NCBI GenBank assembly: GCA_951799445.1
Contig: OX637287.1
Location: 35,865,724 to 35,929,723 of the forward strand
Source of the DNA: Pseudisothecium myosuroides
Taxonomy: Eukaryota; Streptophyta; Bryopsida; Hypnales; Lembophyllaceae
Direction of reading: 5' to 3'
DNA length: 64,000 bases
This document shows, piece after piece, positions 11,918-21,684 of this stretch. Below the pieces are notes generated by a model. It did no database searches. It was not told the DNA's origin and worked only from the letters and a program-made list of their open reading frames with translations. How positions within the stretch are numbered: the first letter of the stretch is position 1; each line of letters begins with the position of its first letter. Both the position numbers and the translations under genes were made by a program.

Positions 11918-14496
11918 TTACTTGGAGTAACTGTCGACCAGGTCAGCAATCTTGGAGATGAGTTCAGCCGCGGATTGGGCCTTGGTGACATTCAGTGGGC
12001 TTGCCCAATCCTGGTACATGCGCAGAGTTCGGGTGAAGTCCGTGAAGAAGCCATCCACACCAATCACGTCGGTCCAGTATGCGTACTCTTCGTATGGATC
12101 CAAGTGATAGTTGAACTTCAAATACGAGTTTTCGTTGCGGTATGTGTAGGGGTGAACCTGCATCAATTTCATCAGCACGTTCCTGCCTCAGCCAGGTGAC
12201 GAACAACTGTAACAGATGTGTAGATGTCCTCACAACGAAATGAAAGCTGATTAATTCCAGATAGAGGACCAGATTAAGAGCAAGGGATGAAGCTATGCAA
12301 GCAAGCGTGGTAATAACCTGCAGCCCGTGGGCATGGGCTCTGGCAACAAGATCCGTAGGGGCTTGGATGAAGTTCTGGGCGTCCGGCACAGCGATGGTGT
12401 CTTTCCAGGGGCCGATGCCTACCACTCCCAAGGTCTTGAGGTACTTGAAATAGCTGTCGGATGTGATCTCTGCAAAGGACTGTAGCATGGAATTAGTCCG
12501 CGTTACTGCAGCTAGCATGCAGGGGTAGAGTGCTGCTCATGTGACACCCAGTGTCCGTTCTATGGAGAGTGTGTACCAGAGGTGTACTGCACATTTCGGG
12601 GTGGGGTTGGGGAACTCCCTGAGCCAGCGCTCGTCCCCATACAGTCCGTTGACAGAAGAATAAATTGATAGCTTAAATTGTTCTTTACACATGTAAGATG
12701 GAATGCTTCTAGCTGATGAGGGGAAATGACTCACCTGGTTAGTGTCCTGAGTGGGGATCGTGAATTCGTCAATGAGGAAGACGAGGGGAGAATCTGTGAG
12801 CTTTGATGCTTTCTCCAGAGCTGTTGGTGCAAAGGATTGGATCAGCACAGGTTGCTTCATCCATTGCTTGGACAAGTACTTGCCGTAATACCCATGCTTC
12901 AGCAGAGTCTCCGTGAACTCATTCTCGACGGTCTTGCCACCGGGCCACTTGACCTGCCGAATGAATCAAACCAGACATACTTGGGTGAGCTGACAGTTTG
13001 AGAGCTAATTTAAGGACACTCAGGTTGATCAAGGGAATTCTTCAATCAATTTGTGAGGGGAGAATACTTAATAAAAATGAGACGTCGTCTAACGTACGTG
13101 CTCGTTTATTAATACAGGGTTCTTGATTTCGGGGTAAATTCCAACAATGCGGTCAGCGGTCAGAGCAATTTGAATGAACTCGTCGAAAGTGAGAATTCCG
13201 AATTTCCCTGCAGAGATCGACGAAAGAAGCTCCGAAATCATGAAAAGTTCCGAAGAAACGTTGAATGCTGGCAGATCAAACAAATGCCCATTCAAAGCAA
13301 GAAATCCTGAGAAGGATAAAGAAATTGCATCGAGAGAAGGAGAAAGAAATTGGAGAGGTATGAACATGCCATTGTAAGAGGGGTCTCGGTCGGGAAAGCG
13401 TTGGTTGACTCTTAGGGTTTGAATCTCCTCCAAGGTAAAGTCCACTGCCGCAAAGAAAATTGCAAGTAGAAATAATAATTCAGCGTACCCCATTGGCAGG
13501 CAAACTCCAATATACAGCTCAATTACTGATGAGACCATTCCATATCATGAGAGGGCACATCAAGGACAGAGAGACCGCAAGGGATAAGAAAGAGACCTGT
13601 GAAGAAACCAGTGGTGTTCACATCTTGCACTAGATAAGTGCGATTGCGATCAGCAAACTGCGAGAAATTGGCAACGTCGGTGGTGGCGTCTAGGGTTACG
13701 TCATGGAAGCAGATCAACTTGCCATCTTTGGTCGCCAAAATATCAGTCTCGATGAAATCGGCCTCCACTTCAATTGCCCTCTGCAACCGCTCACCACCAC
13801 CACCAATCAGATATGAAAAAATTACAGGGAAGGGGAAATGAAAACTAGCCAGACAACACGCATTACATCAAATTGCTTCTGAGCTTGTCATTAACATGAG
13901 AATTCGAATTATGCAAGCTAGGAGTACTGAACAGGTTGCCAGGACGAGGAATACTTTACTTGGTACGCAGCAAACGTTTCCTCGGGATACTCGCCATTAG
14001 CACCACGGTGCGCAATATTAAAAGGGCGCTGGGTCTGAAGGGGCTTCTTGTAAGCCTGCATCTGCGAAGCACTGGGCAAGGGCGGACTCCGCCCATCTGC
14101 CAGGGGCGATGCCACCAGGAGCACAACAATAGAGCACAGTAAAAGTACTCCTGTACCTGAACAGTCAATATCATAATACCGGAAGACAAATTAATTATTC
14201 AATTCCCGAACTATTACTGCCGTACCCAAGCAGCATGCAGAATTTTAGAATGATAACTCTACGAAGGCCGTGGAAGTGCTCAACCGCATCCATGCGACCA
14301 ATATCGCAAGAACCGTCATCTGGACGTTCGCGCGAACATGCAGACGCATAGTGGAGGTTCAAGGAAACAAAGAGCTCTATCCATGGCCAGACCAAATCAG
14401 GAAAGCAACTTCGGGGAGATAGACTAGTGAAACAGAAAAGTCAATTTCAGGAAAAGAAATCAAAGAGAAATGAAACAATTTCTTACGAGGAGCCAT
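11918..14496 (-). CDS. GDPD: Secreted glycerophosphodiester phosphodiesterase
   Basis: Eight exons on the minus strand: 14487-14496, 13960-14156, 13597-13780, 13370-13444, 13098-13207, 12735-12953, 12318-12479, 11918-12157; 1197 nt, 398 aa. The enzyme hydrolyses glycerophosphodiesters to glycerol-3-phosphate and an alcohol; plant members help recover phosphate when it is scarce. The start MAPRTGVLLL leads into a signal peptide ending near SPLADG. The GDPD signature is complete: NIAHRGANGEYPEET (H53, R54), ETD (E80, D82) and CFHDVTLD (H95), followed by YPEIKNP, HGYYGKYLSKQW, VGIGPWKDT and VDGFFTDFT near the C terminus. It belongs to the plant GDPD5/6-like group rather than the two-domain SHV3 group. 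The first exon gives only ten coding bases. The intron after YNG starts with GC instead of GT; homology requires this join. Secretory or vacuolar location is inferred from the signal peptide. Confidence 0.94.
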
Positions 14497-14589
14497 GATG
14501 GATGTGAAGCTAGATTCGAATGCCCAGCTGTGTGTACGTGAAGATTGAGGCTATGGTCACTCACTCATCACTTAGCGATCCTGACCTTG

Positions 14590-14597
14590 ATTTATAG
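14590..14597 (-). promoter_or_regulatory. Candidate TATA box of the GDPD gene
   Basis: The minus strand reads CTATAAAT 94 bp upstream of the ATG. Transcription about 30 bp downstream would leave a leader of roughly 65 nt. This rests on motif and position only. Confidence 0.4.
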
Positions 14598-15489
14598 TCT
14601 TGTAGTAACAGAGCGTCAGAGCCTGAGAAAATACCTACACACTAAATTTGACCAACCGACGCCGTTTGTGAAGCAGATATAAGCCGAAAAATCAGGTGAC
14701 ACTGGCATATTCAAGGCGGACATTCCCCTCAGCCTGAACGAGGAGATGCTTCGTGGTCTTCGGGCAAACCCGCCACGTTGCTTCGGTACGTCTTCATAAA
14801 ATACCGCATAAACTTTTGCTAAATCCGCCTCCTCTGCAGCATGGGAACACTATTCTCAAGGAACAAGATGCCCGAGAACGAAGAAGAAGACGAAAGCGAT
14901 GGGTACAATGGAATGCGATACGTATACGTCTGCTGCAATCGCAATCATGAGATACAAACCGCAGTTAATGCATAGTACAGATTACAGAAGTTTGGGGTAA
15001 TTAATGAGGTCGTTGAGCTATGGTTTCGACATCCTGTCCATTGTGCCTGCGGCAAGACGTTGGTACGTGTTTTCTGCTTCATTAACTATTTAGCATCGAT
15101 CTCCAACGATTCTGCGAAAATATGGATGATACTCAATCGGAAGCGGCTCCAAAGAGACTGAGCTTCGTCCCCAACACAAAGGCCACTTGCAGATTCTTTG
15201 ATCAGATTCATGCCTCTTCAAGTCAAAGTTGTGTGCCGATTGCCTTTTCATCTGACGAGTCTGTATTCGAACATGCCATGAAGATGTTGGTGATGCCACA
15301 AGTATATTCTTCTTGCAGCGGCTCTGCACCTTCCAGTCCTGAGTGAGTTCTCCGTCTCTTTGTTTTGTTTTTTGCTTTTTACCCTTTAACCCCTTTAACG
15401 CCTGATTCTTTTTTGAATTTTTGTTCATATTTCTTATAGCTTCGAACAAATATATTATCACAATACAATTTCGTCTGGTTGATCATAAA
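14598..15489. other. Upstream region of GDPD with one small unrecognised ORF
   Basis: The stretch is moderately GC-rich. It contains an ATG-initiated reading frame at 15122-15346 on the plus strand (74 aa, starting MDDTQSEAAPKRLSF and ending SAPSSPE). A strong GTGAGT donor overlaps its stop, so it could be a first exon of an unidentified gene or chance. I do not recognise the protein and find no convincing second exon. Confidence 0.3.
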
Positions 15490-16060
15490 GACCCCCTCCG
15501 GCAGGTCTGGTAGGACAGCTCTTTGCCAGGACGGATGCAGACTTTGTTTTTGTGGCGTTTGGATGTACAGTGTGAAAGTTATTGAATTTCAAAGTTTCTA
15601 TGATTCAAAATTAATTTAAATTATCTTTTTGATTTTGAAAAAAATTCATAACTTTCACATCGCATGTCCTAACGCAATTAAACAAAGCCTTTACGCTTCG
15701 TTAGGCATAAAAGATATTGAATTTAAAAGTGTTTATGAAATTAAAAATTAAAAAATTATGTTTACTTTTTATTTTGGTTGTAGCAATAGCACAAGGCATA
15801 CTAGTCGTACCAATCCTTATGTTAGGTTGTTTGTTTGTTTTGTTTGTTACACTGAGATCTCCTAGACCATGCGTCCTCCAGTAGCATTCCTGGTACGATT
15901 GGAAAGCCCTTGGCAAGGAGGGGTGCACGAACTTTGTTTCGTGGCATCCCGACTCATGGCAAAAAAGATATTGAATTTCAAAAATTCAAAAATTACTTTT
16001 ACTTTTATTTTATTATACTGTGGCAATGGTAGAGGGCACACTACTGAACAGTAGTGTGGT
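15490..16060. repeat. Diverged tandem duplication
   Basis: Two related blocks, about 15495-15800 and 15870-16045, share in order TCCNGYAG, TTTGCCAGGA/TTGGCAAGGA, ACTTTGTTT.GTGGC, then AAGATATTGAATTT, a run of A-rich words, TTACTTTTATTTT and GCAATGG/GCAATAGCACAAGGCA. No reading frame is kept. Confidence 0.6.
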
Positions 16061-16165
16061 TTGAGTTGTGAGGTTTGTGCATGGTGTGGCGAACTCAACT
16101 CGACCTAGTAGAAGGAGGGAGACAATTCATTGTTTAACGCTTGTTCTTACTATTCTGAATAAGAA

Positions 16166-16756
16166 TATTAAGGGGACCAAAAAAATTAAAGGAAGTTAGG
16201 GGAGGCAATCCATTCCTGATCACACACACCATTGTGGCTACGTGTATTGTTCTCTTTCCGTGAACAGTGATTCATTGTGGCACGGTTCCCAGCGCAGTTG
16301 TGGCTCATAATGATTGGCCACAAGACTCTCAATATTGTAACCACCCCTTGTCAATTTTGTTTTCAGCCCATGGTCGGAAATAGGAAACCCCATATCACCG
16401 GTATGGGAAAAATAGAATCTTCTGCTGAAAAATTCATAGTAATTATATTTTGAGAAAAAAAAATCTGGAAAATTATGGAAACCTTTCGAACTCTATTTCT
16501 GCACATAGGAAAATTCCCCACTGAAGAAACCCACCTTGCAAATATGTGTAAGTCCTTATTTGATCGGAAATGGGTTGCCTCCCCTATTGTGAAAAAATTA
16601 CCTTGCGGTGAATGTATGCATTTGTACAAAATGTAACCAGTGAACGTGTGTGCATGAATGCTGTACTTGAAATACACCTGGTAACCAATGAACATGCCAA
16701 ATGTAAATATTTCTATAATAGGAAATGTCGATCAATTAGTATGGGTCCCCTTAATA
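16166..16756. mobile_element. Element with inverted termini and TTAA at both ends
   Basis: TATTAAGGGGACC at 16166-16178 is the exact complement of GGTCCCCTTAATA at 16744-16756. The TTAA at each end suggests a TTAA target, but the GGGGACC terminus differs from the CCCT-type termini of the other elements, and the interior does not fold back extensively. No transposase is encoded. Confidence 0.5.
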
Positions 16757-16784
16757 CCTCTATTCAGTGTAGTTTGTTCTGTTC

Positions 16785-17420
16785 TCGCGGGTCGGTTTGT
16801 GTCGGGGTTCTCTGCCGCGACTTGGCACACGACGTTTTGTACGTAGGTATGCACTCATCTCGATCTGTGTGTTGCGTCTCTCCTCTAGCCGTGCTTTCCA
16901 TCACGAAAATCCACCGAAGAAAGTGAAGCAGTAACTTAGCCTTTGAAAAAAAATTGTGCCTGTTTGATTACAGTGATTGAATACGACATTTGCACTTAGG
17001 TACTCACGCTTCTTTTAATTTGATCTGTGTGTTGCGTCTCTCCTCAAGGCCCTCCCGTACTCTCCATCACGAAAATTCACCGAAAAAGTAAAGCAGGAAC
17101 TCAGCCTTTCTCTCACTTGCCCGCTCATTCGCGATTCTTGTGGGTGTCTGAGTTTGTAGTTGTCGAGGGGTCTTTCAGCTGCAAGATTCATAGTTGAGAT
17201 AGAATTTCCGCGGGTGTTTGTGTAGGGGTTCTCTGCCGCGATTCTAAATCGACATTTTGTACGAATGCTCTTCGCACGTGATCTCTGTGTTGCGTTTCTC
17301 CCATAGGCCGTTCCATATTTTCCACCATGTAATTAAATCCAGCGAAGGATTTTAAATAGTGATTTAGTCTTCTCTTATTTACAAATTCTTTTGTGACTTT
17401 GCGACTCTAGTTGTCTTGAG
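16785..17420. repeat. Three-copy diverged tandem repeat
   Basis: Copies at about 16785-16945, 16980-17120 and 17205-17400 repeat the same word order: GGGGTTCTCTGCCGCGA, CGACATTTTGTACG, ATCTGTGTGTTGCGTCTCTCC, CCATCACGAAAAT and an ACCGAA...AAGTAAAGCAG tail followed by a short AG(T/C)..TTAGCCTTT segment. It lies in the 5' upstream spacer of the FolD gene. There is no coding potential across copies. Confidence 0.7.
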
Positions 17421-17594
17421 TTTTTTAGTAGTTGCAAGATTCATAGGTGAATTTTTTTCCGGTGACGGAATGATCTGGTAGCTCTGTCATCGGCCGACAT
17501 ATTTTGCAGTCTTCGATTTGGTATTGCTTCGAAGGTTTAAAGTTATTAGGGCCTCCGCTTTGTTTACAGTAGTTTGTTTTAGTTAACTGCACTG

Positions 17595-17831
17595 ATGCTC
17601 GTCCTGATTGGAATATCTCATATCGATCTAAATTGAACTTGATTTGCGTGCAGCGGGGGCTTCGAATTCGAAGCTGATAACCTCATCCAAGACAAGATGC
17701 ATCCTTACCGGACAAATGCTCGTCCTGATTGGAACATCTCGTATCGATCTAAATTGAACGTGACTTGCGTGCAGTGGGGGCTTCGAATTCGAAGCTGATA
17801 ACCTCATCCAAGATGCATCCTTACCGGATAA
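17595..17831. repeat. Two-unit direct tandem repeat (121 and 116 bp)
   Basis: Units 17595-17715 and 17716-17831 are about 93% identical. Each begins ATGCTCGTCCTGATTGGAA and contains the palindrome TTCGAATTCGAA; a 5-bp indel (GACAAGATG versus AGATG) separates them. The second unit ends about 200 bp upstream of the FolD start, so the repeat may lie in its promoter or 5' leader. Confidence 0.9.
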
Positions 17832-18028
17832 ATGCAACCAGAGATGGCCACGAATAAACGGGGATTCGATTGGGGTCTCCTTTCATTTGCAAGTTTCATC
17901 CAGTAGTCTCGGGAGTCGGTCACAACTGGCTGCTACAACCCTCAAACAATCGAGGTGCCCTTTGTTGTGTACCTTTGTTCCCGCGGCTTCCAGAAATCCT
18001 GCACGTCGCGTATTGGTCTCCAGCTGCG

Positions 18029-20649
18029 ATGGAGGCTCTCCAATTAGCTTGTGGAACTTTGGTAAGCATTTCGATTTTTCCTAACTTCCCAACTTTCAGA
18101 CCAATATTGTGTTGGTGTGCTTGCGAAACGCAGCTGCTTTGCTGTTGCAAACATGTTCTTTTGATCGCTTGGTTGGGTATTGGGCTATGCCTTGTTGATT
18201 GATTTTGTTGGGAATTAGGGTTTACCCAATTTCTCGAGTTGGAATTTCTTGGGGTGGCAGTGGTGGGATTGTTTCTGTTGAGAATGGCGAAAAGTATTCT
18301 CGTGTAATGGCAATCTTGTAATGGAGACGACCTCACTTTGCATACTGCATTCTCGCAGAGACCACGAAGATTAGGTGCTCTGGAAACGTCGGGCCTCTTG
18401 ACTTACATTCCCGCCCGCGCTTCGCCTGGCTCCAGCGTTGTCAGGGTCGTGAAGCGTGTGCGATGTAGCAGCAGCAGCAGTGGCTTGCAGACTGGTATTG
18501 TTTCGTTAAGCTTGGTTTGCAGTCCTGTGAACGCATCCGTTCGGGCCATGTTCAGGGTTTAGGGTTTAAGGAAGAGTCTGGTATGCTTTTCTGGGGTTTC
18601 GTTTTTCTAAGCCTACAGTGCCGTGTTGCTGTTACATGGAGCTAGCTGTAGGTTTGCTTTTGGTGGCTTTTAGAGAGAATTGATAGCCTCGGTTGAATTG
18701 CGTGTTTTCAGTTGCTGCTGCTGCAACAGAGCGGCGAGGAGCTGTCATCGATGGAAAGTCGATTGCAGGGCAGATTCGAAAGGAAATTGCGGCTGAAGTG
18801 GCGACTCTGAAAGAGTCTAAGGGAAAGGTGCCAGGCTTGGCTGTCGTCTTGGTTGGAACTCGGAAAGACTCCGAGACATATGTGCGCAGCAAAAAGAAAG
18901 CGTGCGAGGAGGTAGGCTTTGCGTCCTTTGGCATGACTTTACCCGAGGACGCAACACAAGAGGACGTGGTGGATCTTGTGAAGAAGTTCAATGAGGACCC
19001 TGAGGTCCATGGTATCTTGGTCCAGCTTCCTCTTCCCAAAGTAAGTTCCTCCACCTGAGCTTCTCATTCTACAACATTCTTGAAATGGGCTCCTAACACC
19101 TGCTAATTCAAGGAAGTACCAAGGTCTGCAGGAGGCCCCCCCCTGGCATTTTCTTTTCTTGGCACACATTCTCTTTGACACACATCCTCGTTGACTACCA
19201 AAATTTTGGACATCGGTCTGTCAATAGCTCCCTGAGAGCAGCTCCTAGGTTGACACTTGTGAGCAAGGAAAAGTTGCATGCTGTTGCACACCATTTACAG
19301 CCATATTGATTGAATCCAAACCATTTCCTGCTTTCAGATAGTAAGATGGGTGCACTCATAGAGCAACTTAGGATGTGGAGAAGTTGCGCTTCCTTTTGAA
19401 AGCGCTGGCAGTGCTGAGTGTGAAGTTCCTTGACTGTATTGAACCTTATCGTTTTCTTTCCTCGTTATACAGCATATCAATGAGGAGGCAGTGCTTGGAG
19501 CGGTGAGCTTCGAGAAGGACGTGGATGGATTCCACCCCATCAACGTGGGAAGCTTGTGTATGCAAGGTAGGAAGCCCCTGTTTGTGTCGTGTACGCCGAA
19601 GGGATGCATCGAGTTGCTGGTGCGCTCGGGGGTTCAAATGAAAGGGAAACGTGCCGTTGTCATTGGCCGCAGCAACATTGTGGGCACTCCCGCTGCTCAG
19701 CTTTTACAGGTACTCCTACTTCTTCCTAATGCCAGGGTCACAACGACTTTGGAAACAAACTGAAAGCAAAATCTGACTTTGGTAATTGGCAAGAGAAGAA
19801 CACTGTGCAAGATTCTCGTTTGTCTTTGGCATGATTTTCCAGTTTACTGGCGTTCCTAGTGTTGGCATTTGAGAAAGGGACTGTCTGTTTGAAGAAGTCA
19901 AGATTTTTATTTAGAGTTCAAGCTCGAATTTTTCGGTGCAAACAGATTACTTCTATGATTTTGTCTTTAGGATGCTCATAGCGTTTCCCATTCTTGTTTC
20001 AAGCTTTTCTTATGTTGTGACTGTCTCCATGCCAGCGACAAAATGCAACCGTGACTGTGGTTCATTCCAATACACCAAATCCGGCCGAAATAGTAAAGGA
20101 AGCCGACATTGTGATCGCCGCGGTTGGAAAAGCTGAATTGGTTCGCGGTGATTGGCTCAAGCCAGGAGCTGTGGTTATTGACGTCGGCATTAATGCTGTG
20201 GATGTAACGGATCTCACCTTGGAACTCACAAGGCTTTTTAATTGGGCCTCATGTATTTTAGCAGTTTGGAGTAGGTCATATGGAGACTTTCTTTTGTCTA
20301 ATTTTATTCATTTACTGACCAACACATGCAATGTTCTTCACTGATACAAAATCTGACCCCATCTGAAGTGTGGATTCTGCTCAATACAATCTATTGAATT
20401 GGTCATTTTAAAACCATGAATTCGTGACTGTAATGGAGCCTCAAATGCGTTTTAATTGCTTTGATGATGCAGGATCCATCCACAAAGAAGGGATACCGTT
20501 TGGTAGGAGATGTGTGCTACGAGGAGGCCAGTCAAGTAGCATCGCTCATTACGCCGGTGCCTGGTGGAGTGGGACCAATGACCATAGCTATGTTGCTGTC
20601 CAACACCCTTGATGCTGCCAAACGCTCTTTCGGGGTTGCAGATTCGTGA
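18029..20649 (+). CDS. FOLD: Plastid bifunctional methylenetetrahydrofolate dehydrogenase/cyclohydrolase
   Basis: Six exons: 18029-18061, 18359-18494, 18712-19040, 19473-19709, 20036-20203, 20473-20649; 1080 nt, 359 aa. The enzyme interconverts 5,10-methylene-, 5,10-methenyl- and 10-formyl-tetrahydrofolate with NADP, supplying one-carbon units. The first about 60 residues are rich in Ser, Arg and Ala with few acidic residues, as in a chloroplast transit peptide, so it corresponds to the plastid isoform. Core motifs are present: [16 protein letters not shown], the catalytic Y113 and K117 in [25 protein letters not shown] (157-166), [11 protein letters not shown], the nucleotide-binding [14 protein letters not shown], and C-terminal [10 protein letters not shown]. 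The start is the only in-frame ATG before the first donor. The first exon supplies only 11 codons. Confidence 0.95.
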
Positions 20650-21684
20650 GTGTTTATCTGAAGTGTGTCAGCCATCATGTGACTGGCAATTAAAATCTTG
20701 GGTATATATTGTACTTGAGCTTGTAGCCAATATTGGGCAAAAACCTTCATTGTGAGCAGTCTGCTTGCATCGAAAGCGCGTGCTCCCTTGGTAACTGTCA
20801 CGCACAGGTAACTGAAGCTATCGAGTTGCTTGTTTCAGTGCCAACAGGGACAAAAGAAGGAATTTTAGAGACGTTTTATGATCATTGTCAGAAGGAAAAA
20901 GTAGGATGTAGCAAGGATGGAGTATTCTCGGAGTAGAGCCATTCTTCTTGCAGTTGGCAGAGCAGGGTGACAGTGAGTGTAACAGAGACTTGGTTATAAA
21001 GGAGTACCTTATGGTGCTCCACCAGCGGCTAATGACATTCTGCTTCCGTTTTCTTGACAAAAAATGAGAATACTATTGCTAGTGTTGCTGTTGTGACTAT
21101 TATTTGCAAATAGTTTGCTTCTTTGCTCCATCTCCCACACCTGCTTTTGCCTCGCACAGACTTTCCTGTCACGCACAAGCTATCTGACGAGGGTTCCAAT
21201 GAAGCATCTTGACTCGTCGATTATATTAGAAACAAACTTGAAACCTCATCCGCACAACACGAGATTTCTAATAATCCTACCCATAGAACATGAGCAAGAA
21301 AACTTGCATCAGCCAACGTGATGTGGGAACCTAAAAATTTGCCTCTGGTCTTGGAGAGCAAAGCAAGTCTCCCCAGATTGTCACTCTTCACCTCCAATTG
21401 TGCTCCTACTCGCAGTACAGCAACTCAATTGGAGATTCGATTCGAAAAAATGATTGGGTCATAGGCACCATCACCAACCACCATGTACTGAACTTATATA
21501 AACGTGAACTTCATAGAGGTGTTAGTTCTTGTCTGTTCTTAATTGAACTAAAAGACTCGAAGCATTTACGTAAGCCAAAGTTATAGACTTCAGAACAAGT
21601 TCACTGGAATTTTATAAAAATTTGATTATTCTTGGATTGATTTACAAAGAATGAAGTCATTTGACTTGGACATGGATCTTTTCT
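20650..21684. other. Spacer between convergent FolD and lumen-protein genes
   Basis: The interval contains the probable 3' UTRs of both genes. Open stretches at 20733-20936 and 21115-21321 do not resemble known proteins. No repeat was noticed. Confidence 0.6.

Noticed and set aside
11768..12199. 143-codon plus-strand frame
   Set aside because: It overlaps the last GDPD exon in antisense and has no family resemblance.
12537..12875. 112-codon minus-strand frame
   Set aside because: It is GDPD exon 6 read through its donor into the intron; the homologous protein requires splicing at 12735 to 12479.
18550..18572. Telomere-like GGGTTTAGGGTTTAAGG
   Set aside because: Only about two units in an intron; too short to be an interstitial telomere array.
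18632..19054. 140-codon minus-strand open frame
   Set aside because: It lies antisense to FolD exon 3, whose product matches the family along its entire length.
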